DNA of 64,000 bases, from positions 1 through 64,000 of the forward strand of contig NZ_QZWD01000014.1 of NCBI RefSeq assembly GCF_003602005.1, written 5' to 3'. The notes beneath the pieces were generated by a model, which was not told the origin of the DNA, did no database searches, and saw nothing but the letters and a program-made list of their open reading frames with translations. Of the stretch, positions 7,019 through 16,781 are shown in pieces. The DNA is from Salinisphaera sp. Q1T1-3. GTDB lineage: Bacteria > Pseudomonadota > Gammaproteobacteria > Nevskiales > Salinisphaeraceae. A program made the position numbers and the translations under genes. How positions within the stretch are numbered: position 1 is the first letter of the stretch; each line of letters begins with the position of its first letter.

Positions 7019-7591
7019 CTAGATCGTTTGCGAGGGCAGCGGATTGTCTAAACCGCTTTTTGCGTCGACATAGCTCTGCGTTGGAGCGCCGTAAAACGGC
7101 ATTTGGCCGCAGGTTACTCGGCTTGGGTGTGGTGTCGGTATTCGCGGACACTATGTTGGCGTGTCCGCAGGCCGCGTTCACGCGTGCCGCCTCGTGAGGG
7201 GCGCGATTTTGGCGCGTATTTTGACGCGTCTGGGCGGCGCAGTGTTCGCGGTTGGCAGGCTTTGCCGGCTCTTGTTTGGACGTGCCAGCCAGCTCGGAGG
7301 ATGGCGGCCGCGCGGTTTACAGACGTTATTGTCTAACGACGGCGCCGGTTTCGAGTGGGCTGTCTGTCATGACATCGGGCCGGCCGAGCACACCAGGCCA
7401 TCGGTGCTCGTGTTCTTCGCGCTATTGCGGTGCGGGGCCGAGCGGGTGACGGGCCATGCTGCCCTGACCGCCCGGCGTGGTCGGACCTGCGGCTTTGTTC
7501 GCATGAGGTCGGATGCCACTTTCGTCATCTATCGGCGAGCGTTTTACCCGCCGGTGAGGCAGCCGCTTGCGGCGGCACACGGGGCGGCCGC
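7019..7591. other. Intergenic stretch, nothing recognised
   Basis: About 570 bases between the cassette array and lolD. Reading frames here have no recognisable protein and no ribosome binding sites. No integrase fragment, transposase, tRNA or terminator could be seen. GC rises to the chromosomal level across this stretch, so the island border probably falls inside it. Confidence 0.5.
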
Positions 7592-8308
7592 TCAGCCCGT
7601 CGTCAGTTCTTCGGCTTCGGCCGGCGCGAGATGGCCATCGGTCAGTGTCCAGATTTCGTCCATGCGCTGGGCAAGGCTTCGGTCGTGGGTGACCATGACG
7701 AGGCTGGTATCCAGCGATGAATTGAGCTCTAGCATCATGTCGAACACGCTGGCCGCCGTACGGTGGTCGAGATTGCCGGTCGGCTCGTCGGCCAGGATGC
7801 AGGCCGGGTTGCTCACCAGTGCCCGGGCCACGGCCGCCCGCTGGCGCTCGCCGCCGGATAGCTCGGTCGGCTTGTGATCCAGGCGTTGCCCTAACCCGAC
7901 TTTTTTCAGCAATTCCCGCGCGCGTGACAGCGCCGGGCCGTTGGAACCACGCCGCAACAGCAGCGGCATGGCCACGTTCTCGACGGTGGTGAACTCGGGC
8001 AGCAGATGATGAAACTGGTAGATGAAGCCCATCTGTTCGTTACGCAGCCGGCCGCGTGCGGCGTCTGACAGCTGCGTCATGTCCTGGCCGGCGATGTGCA
8101 CGGTACCTTCGGTCGGCACATCGAGCCCGCCCAGCAGATGCAGAAGGGTCGACTTGCCGGAGCCGGACGCGCCGATCACGGCGATGCGCGCGCCGGGCGG
8201 TACGTCCAGATTCACACCGGACAGCACCGTCACCGGTTCGCGAACTTCCGTGAACGTCTTGGTCAGCCCGCGTGCGGAAAGCACCAGTGGGGAGGACGAA
8301 TCACTCAT
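7592..8308 (-). CDS. lolD: Lipoprotein-releasing ABC transporter ATPase LolD
   Basis: 238 residues from the ATG at 8308, which overlaps the lolC stop by a few bases; the longer upstream frame is not needed. Walker A is GASGSGKST, the ABC signature LSGGERQRAAVARAL and Walker B CILADEPTGNLD. The LDHRTA segment after Walker B and the short length are typical of LolD. It powers the inner-membrane LolCDE complex, which moves outer-membrane lipoproteins to LolA. Co-transcribed with lolC directly upstream. Confidence 0.93.
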   Translation of the reverse strand: MSDSSSPLVLSARGLTKTFTEVREPVTVLSGVNLDVPPGARIAVIGASGSGKSTLLHLLGGLDVPTEGTVHIAGQDMTQLSDAARGRLRNEQMGFIYQFHHLLPEFTTVENVAMPLLLRRGSNGPALSRARELLKKVGLGQRLDHKPTELSGGERQRAAVARALVSNPACILADEPTGNLDHRTAASVFDMMLELNSSLDTSLVMVTHDRSLAQRMDEIWTLTDGHLAPAEAEELTTG

Positions 8309-9551
8309 AGCGCAGCGCCTCTGCCGGCTGTACGCGGGCCGCACGCCAGGCCGGATACAGCGTCGAAAGGAATGCCAGCCCGAGCGCCAGCCCGGAGATG
8401 CGATAGACATCGGACCAGTGCAGCTCGCCCTTCAGCTGGCTGATGTAATAGACATCGGCGGAGAACAGATTGGTGTGCAGCACTTTCTCCACGAACGGGA
8501 CGATGTGGACCATGTTCACCGATAAGAGGATACCCAGCACCACACCGATGGCCGTGCCGATCACGCCGATGAGCATGCCCTGAATCATGAAGATGGCCAT
8601 GACGGACCGCGGCTTCATGCCGAGGGTACGCAGAATCGCGATATCGCCCTGCTTGTCGGTGACGACCATGACGAGCATCGAGACGATGTTGAACACCGCC
8701 ACGGCAATGATCAGCGACAGGATGATGAACATCATCGTCTTTTCGGTCGCCACGGCGTGGAAGAAGTTTGCGTTCTGCTGGGTCCAGTCGGTCACGCGAT
8801 AGCGATACGGCAACCACTGGGAGAGTTCCTGGCTGACCTGCGGCGCCTTGAACATGTCGTCCAGACGCAGCCGTACACCGGAAACGCCGCTGCCCATGTG
8901 ATAGAGCGTCTGGGCGTCCTTCATGGACATCAGCGCCATGCCGCTGTCGTACTCGTACATGCCGACGGAGAATATGCCGCTGACGTGGAAACGTCGGAAA
9001 CGCGGCACGATGCCCGCGGGAGTGACCGTGGCCTTGGGAATCAGCACATCGATATCGTCGCCGCGCCAGACCCCGAGCCGATTGGCCAGATCCTTGCCCA
9101 GCAGCATGTTGTAGGTCCCGCCCTTGAGCGAGTCGAACGAACCGGCGTCCATGTTCGACGCCACATCGGAGACGTTGGCTTCCAGTTTCGGGTCCACCCC
9201 GCGCAGCATCACGCCCGAGATCGCGCGACCGCTGCGGACCATGCCCTGGCCGGTGATGTAGGGCGCCGAGGCCACCACCTGCTTGGTGTGGTCGTCCACG
9301 TTTTTGCGCAGCTGCTGCCAGTCCTGGAGGTCGCCATTGGCCGACTGGACCTCGACGTGCGCGGCCATGCCCAGAATGCGGTCCCGCAGTTCGGACTGGA
9401 ACCCGTTCATCACCGACAGCACCGTGATCAGCAGCATGACCGCCAGCGCGATGCCGCCCATCGATATCGATGAGATGAACGAGATAAAATGATTACGGCG
9501 CTTGGCGCGGGTGTAGCGCAGGCCGATGTAGAGTTCGAGCGGTCTAAACAT
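8301..9551 (-). CDS. lolC: Lipoprotein-releasing system permease LolC/LolE family
   Basis: 416 residues, ATG at 9551. Cytoplasmic N terminus with the family opening LYIGLRYTRAKRRNHFISF, a first membrane helix at about 25-48 with MGGIALAVMLLITVLSVMNGF, a large periplasmic domain to about 265, then three helices containing the FtsX-type signature (VMVVTDKQGDIAILRTLG) and ending in YPAWRAARVQPAEALRYE. Only one LolC/E-type gene precedes lolD here, so the complex may use a homodimer (LolF-like) or a second copy lies elsewhere. Divergent from aguA. Confidence 0.92.
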   Translation of the reverse strand: MFRPLELYIGLRYTRAKRRNHFISFISSISMGGIALAVMLLITVLSVMNGFQSELRDRILGMAAHVEVQSANGDLQDWQQLRKNVDDHTKQVVASAPYITGQGMVRSGRAISGVMLRGVDPKLEANVSDVASNMDAGSFDSLKGGTYNMLLGKDLANRLGVWRGDDIDVLIPKATVTPAGIVPRFRRFHVSGIFSVGMYEYDSGMALMSMKDAQTLYHMGSGVSGVRLRLDDMFKAPQVSQELSQWLPYRYRVTDWTQQNANFFHAVATEKTMMFIILSLIIAVAVFNIVSMLVMVVTDKQGDIAILRTLGMKPRSVMAIFMIQGMLIGVIGTAIGVVLGILLSVNMVHIVPFVEKVLHTNLFSADVYYISQLKGELHWSDVYRISGLALGLAFLSTLYPAWRAARVQPAEALRYE

Positions 9552-9691
9552 GGCCGCGATTTAATCACACCGTCGCCACCGGGGACACGAACATTTTGCG
9601 CGCCGATCGCGCGCTGGGGAGCCGTCATGCCGATCCATGCGAGCGTGCGAACGCACCGCTCATCGTCTTTTCTGCGTCGATCGGGCTCACC

Positions 9692-10741
9692 GTGGCCAGC
9701 TTAGGCGCGCGCTTGTGGCCGGCAGAATGGGCACCGCAGGCCGCGACGCTGCTCGTCTGGCCGCGCTGGCGCGGTGACTGGGGCAACGGGCTGGATGCCG
9801 CTCGCGACACGGTGCAGGCGATGGCCAATGCGCTGGTTGCCTATCAGCCGGTCCTGCTCGTCGCCCCGGACAACGATGCCCGCTACGACATCGGCCAGCG
9901 TCAATCCGATGGCCGTCTGGCCCACGACGGCCTCGTGGTGGCCGACGTTGCCGCCGACGATATCTGGGCGCGCGACACCGGCCCCGTGACTGTCATGGCC
10001 GAGGGGCGGCGACATTTCGTGGATTTCCGCTTCGATGGCTGGGGCGGCAAATTCGCGGCCCGTGCAGACGATGAACTGTGCGCCCAGTTGCAGGCTGCCG
10101 GCTGGCTGGGGGCCGACCCGCTCGAGCACGTGGACCAGGTCCTTGAAGGCGGCAGTATCGAGACCAACGGGCAAGGCGTCATCCTGACGACGCGCCGCTG
10201 CCTGCTCGACGGCAAGCGTAACCCGGGCGCCACGCGCGAGGCGCTGGATGCCCTGCTCGCCGAACGGCTTGGCGCACACACCGTGCACTGGCTGGCGCAC
10301 GGCGAGCTGATCGGCGACGACACGGACGGCCATATCGATACGTTGGTCCGCTTCGTCGATGTGGGTACGCTCGTGTATCAGGGGTGCGACCGGCCGGACG
10401 ACGCACAGCATGACGCGCTCACTGCCATGGCCGACGAGCTGGCCACGCTGACCGATTCCGCTGGCACGCCCTATCGCCTAGTCGCGCTGCCCCTGCCCGC
10501 GGCCCAGTACGATCCGGAGGACGGCCATCGTCTGCCGGCCGGCTATGCCAATTTTCTTGTCGCGAACGGCTGTGTGCTGGTCCCGGCGTTCGATGATCCG
10601 GCCGATACGGAGGCAGCCCGCCTGATCGGGGAATGCTTCCCGGATCGACGTATCATTCCGATCGACAGCCGCGCTCTCATCCGCCAGCACGGCGGCCTGC
10701 ACTGCGCCGCCATGCAGATCCCGGCTCTCACGGTCGCCTGA
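9692..10741 (+). CDS. aguA: Agmatine deiminase
   Basis: 349 residues if started at the GTG at 9692; a TTG at 9596 would give 381. The first family motif, LWPAEWAPQAATLLVWP, begins soon after 9692, so the shorter form is preferred; no start has a good ribosome binding site. The family's key residues are visible: WARDTGP, DGWGGK, EGGSIETNG, GHIDTLVRF, and the catalytic cysteine in GGLHCAAMQIPA about twelve residues from the end. It converts agmatine to N-carbamoylputrescine, and aguB follows 51 bases downstream to finish the route to putrescine. Confidence 0.93.
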   Translation: MASLGARLWPAEWAPQAATLLVWPRWRGDWGNGLDAARDTVQAMANALVAYQPVLLVAPDNDARYDIGQRQSDGRLAHDGLVVADVAADDIWARDTGPVTVMAEGRRHFVDFRFDGWGGKFAARADDELCAQLQAAGWLGADPLEHVDQVLEGGSIETNGQGVILTTRRCLLDGKRNPGATREALDALLAERLGAHTVHWLAHGELIGDDTDGHIDTLVRFVDVGTLVYQGCDRPDDAQHDALTAMADELATLTDSAGTPYRLVALPLPAAQYDPEDGHRLPAGYANFLVANGCVLVPAFDDPADTEAARLIGECFPDRRIIPIDSRALIRQHGGLHCAAMQIPALTVA

Positions 10742-10792
10742 GCCGGCGGCGCGCATTCGATTAGCCGACGGCCCGTCTGGAGACGCTTGCCC

Positions 10793-11659
10793 ATGAAGAT
10801 CGCCATCGCCCAGTACGCCTGCCACGCTGACGCGCCGACGAATCTGGCCACGGCCGAACGCCATATTGCCGAGGCCGGTGCCGCCGGGGCGGCCTTGGTG
10901 CTGTTGCCGGAGCTGCACAACACGCCCTATTTCTGTCAGCGCGAGGATCCGGCCCGGTTCGCGCACGCCGAGCCCATCCCCGGCGCCTCGACGGCCCGGC
11001 TGGGCGATGCCGCGCGGGCGGCCGGCGTCGTCGTCGTCGCCTCGCTTTTCGAACGGCGCGCGGCCGGGCTGTATCACAACACGGCCGTGGTGCTCGATCG
11101 CGACGGCTCGATCGCCGGGCGTTATCGCAAGATGCATATCCCCGATGACCCGGAATACTACGAGAAGTATTACTTCACCCCCGGTGATCTGGGCTTCACG
11201 CCGATCGACACCAGCATCGGCCGGCTCGGCGTGCTGGTGTGCTGGGACCAGTGGTATCCGGAAGCCGCCCGCCTGATGGCACTGGCCGGGGCCGATCTGC
11301 TCGTCTATCCCTCGGCGATCGGCTATGACGACGCCACCGATGACGCCGCGGAACAACAACGACAGCTCGCCGCATGGCAAGGCGTCCAGCGGGGCCACGC
11401 GATCGCCAACGGCCTGTCGGTGATCACCTCCAACCGCGTGGGCACCGAAGGCGATGCCCCGACCGATATCCGGTTCTGGGGGCACAGTTTCGTCTTCGGC
11501 CCACAGGGCGAAACCATCGCGGAGGCCGGCGCGGACCCCGAATTGCTGCTCGCCGAAGTCGATCTGCATCGCACCGAGACCGTGCGCCGTATATGGCCGT
11601 TCCTGCGTGATCGCCGTATCGACGCCTTCGGCGATATCACCCGCCGCTTCCGCGACTGA
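10793..11659 (+). CDS. aguB: N-carbamoylputrescine amidase
   Basis: 288 residues, ATG at 10793 with GGAGA about ten bases upstream. Nitrilase-superfamily catalytic triad: Glu in LLPELHNTPYF, Lys in YRKMHIPDDPEYYEKYYF, Cys in LVCWDQWYPEAARL. The FTPGD segment and the specific active-site spacing match AguB. It hydrolyses N-carbamoylputrescine to putrescine, CO2 and ammonia in the cytoplasm, using the product of AguA encoded just before it. Confidence 0.95.
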   Translation: MKIAIAQYACHADAPTNLATAERHIAEAGAAGAALVLLPELHNTPYFCQREDPARFAHAEPIPGASTARLGDAARAAGVVVVASLFERRAAGLYHNTAVVLDRDGSIAGRYRKMHIPDDPEYYEKYYFTPGDLGFTPIDTSIGRLGVLVCWDQWYPEAARLMALAGADLLVYPSAIGYDDATDDAAEQQRQLAAWQGVQRGHAIANGLSVITSNRVGTEGDAPTDIRFWGHSFVFGPQGETIAEAGADPELLLAEVDLHRTETVRRIWPFLRDRRIDAFGDITRRFRD

Positions 11660-11813
11660 ACCGGTCGGCACAAGGTCGCGGCCGCGCGCCTGTTCGCCGC
11701 CGATCGCCGAGGGGGGCCGGCCGTCGGGGCGATACATATCACGCGGCTCGACCCGACACGGCAGTGTCGGGAACATCGCCACCCACCGGGACTGTGTAAT
11801 AATCCGCGCCGCC

Positions 11814-14800
11814 ATGGCAGCAACCGATACCGACATGTCGACCGTCACGCCGCTGGCCCCGCCGCGGCTCATTCCCGGCGAAGCTCGCCGCTGGCAGGGC
11901 CTGCCCGGTGCCGCGAGCGCCCTGACACTGGTCAACGCCGCGGGCCGGCACGATGGCCTGACCGTGGCCGTGGTCGCCGATGAACACCGCGCCTATCGTC
12001 TTGAAGAGGAGCTACGCTTCTTCGCCACGGACGATCTGGCCATTCACCATTTCCCGGACTGGGAAACGCTGGCCTACGACGTGTTTTCGCCGCACGCGGA
12101 CATCGTCTCGCAGCGGCTCGGCCTGATGCTGGCCCTGCCCGACATGGGGCGCGGCATCATGATCGTGGCTGCCGATACTCTGTTGCAGCCTCTGCCGCCG
12201 CTGTCGTTCGTGCAGGGCCGGGCCATGGCGTTCGAGACCGGCCAGAGGCTGGATTTCCATGCCCTGCGCGAACGGCTGGAAGCCGCGGGTTATGCCGCCG
12301 TCTCGGAAGTGCGCGCCCACGGCGAGTTCGCGGTCCGCGGCGCGGTGATGGATCTGTTCCCCACGGGGGCGGGCGAGCCCTATCGTCTGGATCTGTTCGA
12401 CGACGAGATCGAGACCATCCGCGCGTTCGACCCGGAAAGCCAGCGCTCGACGGAAAAGATCGAATCGATCCGCCTGTTGCCTGCCCGTGAATACCCGCTC
12501 GACGACGAGGCAATCCGCAGTTTCCGTGCACGCTATCGCCAGGCTTTCGACGGCGACCCCGGCGCGAGTGCCATTTATCGGGATGTCTCGCGCGGGGTGC
12601 CGCCGGGCGGCATCGAGTCCTATCTGTCGTTGTTCTTCGACGAAACGGCCGCGATGACCGATTACCTGCCCGCCTCGGCCTGCATCGTCGAGCTGGGCGA
12701 TGTCGGGGGCGCTCTGGATACGGCCTGGCAAGGCATCGCCGAGCGCTACGAACAGCGCCAGGTCAATCCCGAGCGACCGATCCTGGCCCCGGATGAGGCG
12801 TTTGTCACACCGGCGCGCCTGCAGACTGCCTTCGACAATCATACCGCGGCCCGTATCGTCGACGATCAGGACGGCGATCTGGTCTTCGACGCTGCCCCGG
12901 TACCGCCGCTGGCCGGAGCCGACGTGGCCGCCACCGGCAACGCGCTGCGCGATTTCTTCGATGGCTTCGATGGCCGCGTGCTCATCACCGGCGACTCCGC
13001 CGGGCGACGCGAGGCGATGCGCGACTGGCTCACGCAGTTGGGCCTGGCGCCGGCCCGGGTCGAGAGCTGGGGCGCGTTCGTCGACCACAACAAGCGCATC
13101 GCCGTGAGCGCGGCCCCGCTGGAGGCCGGCTGTGTGCTCACCGGCGACGGCCTGGCGGTGATCGCCGAAAACCAGCTCACCGGCGCTCGGCCGCCGGCCA
13201 AACGACGGCGCCGGCGCGAGGTCCGCGACCCCGAGACCGCGATTCGCGAGCTGACCGATCTCGCCCCCGGTGCCCCGGTCGTCCATCAGGACAACGGCGT
13301 GGGCCGCTATCAGGGGCTGATCAAACTCGCCGCCGGCGGCGTCGAGAACGAATTCGTCATCATCGAGTACGCCGGTGGCGACCTGCTCTACGTACCGGTC
13401 GCCTCGCTGCATCTGGTGCATCGCTTCACCGGCGGCGATGCCGATACCGCACCGCTCCACAAGCTCGGCAACGATCGCTGGTCCAAGGCGCGCAAGAAGG
13501 CCGCCGAGAAAGCACGCGACACCGCGGCCGACCTACTGGAAATCCAGGCCAAGCGGGCGTCGCGCCAGGGCGTGGCCATGCAGCCGGACGAGACGGATTA
13601 TGGCGCGTTCGCGGCCCAGTTCCCGTTCGAGGAAACGCCCGACCAGCAGCGCGCGATCGACGAGGTGATGGCCGATCTGTCGCGGGCCACGCCCATGGAC
13701 CGCGTGGTCTGTGGCGATGTCGGTTTCGGCAAGACCGAAGTCGCGCTGCGCTCGGCCTTCGTGGCCGTCTCGTCGGGCTATCAGGTCGCCGTGCTCGTGC
13801 CGACCACCCTGCTCGCCCAGCAGCACTACCAGAGCTTTTCCGACCGCTTTGCCGACTGGCCGGTGCGTATCGGCGCGCTGTCACGCCTGCGGACCAGCAA
13901 ACAGCGCGAGACGATGCTCACCGAAATGGCCGAGGGCAAGATCGACATCGTCATCGGCACCCACCGGCTGCTCGCCAAGGACGTGAAGTTCGAAAAGCTC
14001 GGCCTGCTGATCGTCGACGAGGAACATCGCTTCGGCGTCCGGCACAAGGAACGCATCAAGAGCCTGCGCGCGCAGGTGGACCTGCTCACGCTGACCGCCA
14101 CGCCCATTCCGCGCACGCTCAACATGAGCCTGTCCGGCCTGCGGGATCTGTCGATCATCGCCACGCCGCCGGAATCGCGCCTGGCCATCGAGACCTTCGT
14201 CTCGCGCTACGACGGCGTACTGATTCAGGAAGCCGTGCGCCGCGAGATGCGTCGCGGCGGGCAGATCTATTACCTGCACAACAAGGTCAAGGACATCGAG
14301 CGCAAGGCGGCCGATCTCGCCGAGCTGCTGCCCGAAGCCCGGATCCGTATCGCCCACGGACAGATGCACGAGCGCGAGCTCGAAGACGTCATGCTCGATT
14401 TCTATCATCGACGCTTCGATATTCTGCTGTGCACGACGATCGTGGAATCCGGCATCGACGTGCCGAGCGCCAATACCATCATCATCGATCGGGCCGATAC
14501 CTTCGGCCTGGCCCAGCTGCATCAGCTGCGCGGTCGCGTCGGGCGCTCGCATCACCGCGCGTATGCCTATCTGCTCACGCCGGAGGAATCGGCGATGACG
14601 GCCGATGCGCAGAAACGCCTCGATGCGCTGGCGTCGCTGCACGATCTGGGCGCCGGGTTCGCGCTGGCCACGCACGATCTGGAAATCCGCGGCGCGGGCG
14701 AGCTGCTCGGCGAAGGCCAGTCCGGTCAGATTCAGGAGATCGGCTTCGATCTGTATCGCCAGATGCTCGATCGCGCTGTCTCGGCCTACAAGCGCGGCGA

Positions 14801-15308
14801 CGTGCCCGAGGCCGACGCCGACGAGCTGATGGGGGCCACCGAGGTGGAGCTGGGGGCGGCCGCCCTCCTGCCCGAAGACTATATTCCGGACGTGCACATG
14901 CGCCTGGTGCTCTACAAGCGCATCAGTGCCGCCAAGGACGCGGACGGCCTGCGGGCACTCAAGGTAGAGCTGATCGATCGGTTCGGGTTGTTGCCGGAAC
15001 CGACCGAAACCCTGTTCGCCGCGACCGCGCTCAAACTCCAGGCCGCCCCGCTGACGCTGGCCAAGATCGAAGGCGGGCCCGATGTCGGCCGTCTGCATTT
15101 CGGGCGCGCGAGCAAGGTCGATCCGGGCACGCTGATCACCCTCGTGCAGGCCGATCCGAAAGCCTATCGACTCGAGGGTGATTCCAAGCTCGTCTTCTTC
15201 CGGGACATGCCGGACGTGGCCACCCGGGTCGAGCGGATCGCCGAGTTGCTGGAAAAACTGGGCGCGCCGCGTATCGCACAGACCGAACAGAAAACCGCCG
15301 AAGCCTGA
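11814..15308 (+). CDS. mfd: Transcription-repair coupling factor Mfd
   Basis: 1164 residues from the ATG at 11814 (usual length about 1150); a second ATG at 11835 is possible. The UvrB-homology region occupies the first third. The RNA-polymerase interaction domain follows at about 475-560 (HQDNGVGRYQGL, ENEFVIIEYAGGDLLYVPV). The RecG-like translocase has Walker A GDVGFGKTE near residue 634, the DEEHRFG box near 734 and helicase motif VI QLRGRVGRSHHRAYAYLL. The TRCF C-terminal domain ends the protein. Mfd removes RNA polymerase stalled at DNA lesions and recruits UvrA. The long open frames on the opposite strand are GC-driven shadows. Confidence 0.97.
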   Translation: MAATDTDMSTVTPLAPPRLIPGEARRWQGLPGAASALTLVNAAGRHDGLTVAVVADEHRAYRLEEELRFFATDDLAIHHFPDWETLAYDVFSPHADIVSQRLGLMLALPDMGRGIMIVAADTLLQPLPPLSFVQGRAMAFETGQRLDFHALRERLEAAGYAAVSEVRAHGEFAVRGAVMDLFPTGAGEPYRLDLFDDEIETIRAFDPESQRSTEKIESIRLLPAREYPLDDEAIRSFRARYRQAFDGDPGASAIYRDVSRGVPPGGIESYLSLFFDETAAMTDYLPASACIVELGDVGGALDTAWQGIAERYEQRQVNPERPILAPDEAFVTPARLQTAFDNHTAARIVDDQDGDLVFDAAPVPPLAGADVAATGNALRDFFDGFDGRVLITGDSAGRREAMRDWLTQLGLAPARVESWGAFVDHNKRIAVSAAPLEAGCVLTGDGLAVIAENQLTGARPPAKRRRRREVRDPETAIRELTDLAPGAPVVHQDNGVGRYQGLIKLAAGGVENEFVIIEYAGGDLLYVPVASLHLVHRFTGGDADTAPLHKLGNDRWSKARKKAAEKARDTAADLLEIQAKRASRQGVAMQPDETDYGAFAAQFPFEETPDQQRAIDEVMADLSRATPMDRVVCGDVGFGKTEVALRSAFVAVSSGYQVAVLVPTTLLAQQHYQSFSDRFADWPVRIGALSRLRTSKQRETMLTEMAEGKIDIVIGTHRLLAKDVKFEKLGLLIVDEEHRFGVRHKERIKSLRAQVDLLTLTATPIPRTLNMSLSGLRDLSIIATPPESRLAIETFVSRYDGVLIQEAVRREMRRGGQIYYLHNKVKDIERKAADLAELLPEARIRIAHGQMHERELEDVMLDFYHRRFDILLCTTIVESGIDVPSANTIIIDRADTFGLAQLHQLRGRVGRSHHRAYAYLLTPEESAMTADAQKRLDALASLHDLGAGFALATHDLEIRGAGELLGEGQSGQIQEIGFDLYRQMLDRAVSAYKRGDVPEADADELMGATEVELGAAALLPEDYIPDVHMRLVLYKRISAAKDADGLRALKVELIDRFGLLPEPTETLFAATALKLQAAPLTLAKIEGGPDVGRLHFGRASKVDPGTLITLVQADPKAYRLEGDSKLVFFRDMPDVATRVERIAELLEKLGAPRIAQTEQKTAEA

Positions 15309-15535
15309 CAGGCCGGGCCGCAGTCAAACCGCGGTCGCGCCAGCCACGGCGCGATACCCGTCATATCGCGCAGCACTCGCGTGCCGGCTTATCGGCACGA
15401 GCCGCGTGGGTGTTTCGACGATGCGACGGCCATGCCGATACATCGGCGGGTGTCCGCCGACGGACGGTTGACGACAGCCATGCCACAGCGGCGGCCCGTT
15501 GATCGGCGCCGGCGCGATCAATGGGGGATGTCGCG
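15309..15535. other. Intergenic region between mfd and the broken LysR gene
   Basis: 227 bases between convergent genes. It holds a hairpin CGTGCCG-GCTTAT-CGGCACG at 15380-15399 but no T tract, so it is not a clear intrinsic terminator. No gene is seen. Confidence 0.4.
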
Positions 15536-16384
15536 CTATTGGAAGAATTGCTGCAATACCGTTCGCAGCGCCGCGACCGCCCGCGACTCGCCGCGACGCA
15601 CCGGTTGCAGCACGAATGCCACATCGGGCATCGGCGGCAGTGCCAGGCGCGATGTCACATCGATCATGTCCGCGGTCATGGCCGAGCGATTCAGGCATGT
15701 GATACCCAGACCGGCCGCCACCGCGGCCTGAATACCGGCCACACCGGTCGCCTGGTGCCGCATCGTATACGCGATGCCGGCCGCCGAAAGGCGGTCGGTC
15801 ACGTGACGATGCAGATGGCACGCATCGTCCAGCAACACGAGCGGCAGTGGCGCTGCCCCTGTCGTCTCATACATCGGTGAGGCCACCCAGGCGAGCGATT
15901 CCTGGCGCAGTCGTATCTCGTCGCCCGTGTCGGCGCCATCCGTGCCCGGTTCCGGCGCATCGCACAGCTGCATCGTCACGCCGATATCAAAGCCCGAATC
16001 GGCCGAGCGAATCGAGGCACTGTCGACGATCGAAATCCGCAGCCGCAGCGCCGGCAACAACGCCTGTATCCGCGCGAGCAGAGGCGCGATGGCCGCGGGG
16101 CGGAAATAATCCGTGATACCGAGATGGATTTCCTCGTCGATCTCGACGGCCGCGACATCCCGGCACGCCAGATCACTCAGCGCCAGCATCTCGCGGGCAT
16201 GCGCGAGCAGCCGCTCGCCCGCGGCCGTCGGCACCACGCCACGCCGGTGACGGACCGCCAGCGAGACACCGAGCTGCGATTCGAGCTTCGCCAGTTGCTC
16301 GCTGACGGCCGACTGGGAGCAACAGAGTCTCTGCGACGCGCGCGAGATATTGCGCTCGCCGATGAGCACGACAAACGTACGCAA
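15536..16384 (-). pseudogene. LysR-family regulator, 5' end cut off by a MITE
   Basis: The remaining frame gives 282 residues from a TTG with no ribosome binding site. It opens inside the helix-turn-helix (LRTFVVLIGERNISRASQRL, SQSAVSEQLAKLE, LAVRHRRGVVPTAAGERLL) and continues into the substrate-binding domain. A 273-bp MITE at 16414-16686 separates it from its original start. Removing the MITE and one CTAA copy joins the frame to an ATG at 16715 with an AGGA ribosome binding site, giving 300 residues, the normal LysR length, with MSSIGYADI at the start. An in-frame TGA lies in the MITE end. The protein is probably not made, or is made weakly from TTG. It likely once controlled the divergent tautomerase gene. 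Confidence 0.9.
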
Positions 16385-16413
16385 CAGGCGCAGATCCAGG
16401 GGCTCGTTTCTAA

Positions 16414-16686
16414 GGAACCTCTGATCTATTCATCCACGGTCGCGTTTGAGTCCCCAAAGGCCACGATACAAGGCGCATGGCGCCGCGTCATAGCCACGCC
16501 ATGATCCAGCCATGCAACGCCGTAGCGCGGCCTTTTGGGCCAAACCGCTTGGCGGCCGGGCTTTAGCGCGCGCCTGAGCGGCGTTGCCGCTCGCTCATTT
16601 GCATTCAGCAAACGGCGCTCGCGGCGTCTTGTCAGACGCGCGCAAAAGACACCGGCGCGACCGTGGATGAATAGATCAGAGGTTCC
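16414..16686. mobile_element. MITE, 273 bp, 31-bp perfect terminal inverted repeats, CTAA duplication
   Basis: Left end 16414-16444 (GGAACCTCTGATCTATTC then ATCCACGGTCGCG) is the exact reverse complement of right end 16656-16686. The 4-bp target duplication CTAA stands at 16410-16413 and 16687-16690. No transposase frame lies inside, so it is non-autonomous. A YTAR-type 4-bp duplication is a habit of many IS5-family elements, so mobilisation by an IS5-type transposase is inferred. The interior has GC-rich stem-forming stretches such as AACGCCGTAGCGCGG and GGCGTTGCCGCTCGC. Confidence 0.93.
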
Positions 16687-16690
16687 CTAA

Positions 16691-16715
16691 TATCGGCATA
16701 GCCGATCGATGACAT
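16691..16715 (-). other. Displaced start of the LysR gene
   Basis: Minus strand ATG at 16715 followed by eight codons, then the CTAA junction where the MITE entered. GCAGGAAATACCG just upstream contains the AGGA ribosome binding site. Translation from here now runs into the MITE. Confidence 0.8.
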
Positions 16716-16781
16716 CGGTATTTCCTGCTTCAGCGATATCTCGGGCCATGTCACCCTACACGGACCGAATCCCGACGGAAC
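16716..16781. promoter_or_regulatory. Divergent regulatory region between LysR start and tautomerase
   Basis: 66 bases between the original LysR start and the tautomerase gene. LysR regulators commonly bind such divergent regions at T-N11-A sites; I cannot pick one with confidence. No clear -35/-10 pair is seen. Confidence 0.35.

Noticed and set aside
7161-7877. 238-residue plus-strand frame next to the array, as a possible integrase
   Set aside because: No tyrosine-recombinase motifs (R..H..R..Y boxes) are visible, and it overlaps lolD on the other strand.
12012-13460. 482-residue minus-strand frame inside mfd
   Set aside because: Histidine- and arginine-rich shadow typical of GC-rich third-position bias; mfd on the plus strand has all family motifs.
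15380-15399. Terminator after mfd
   Set aside because: The 7-bp hairpin has no T tract on either strand.
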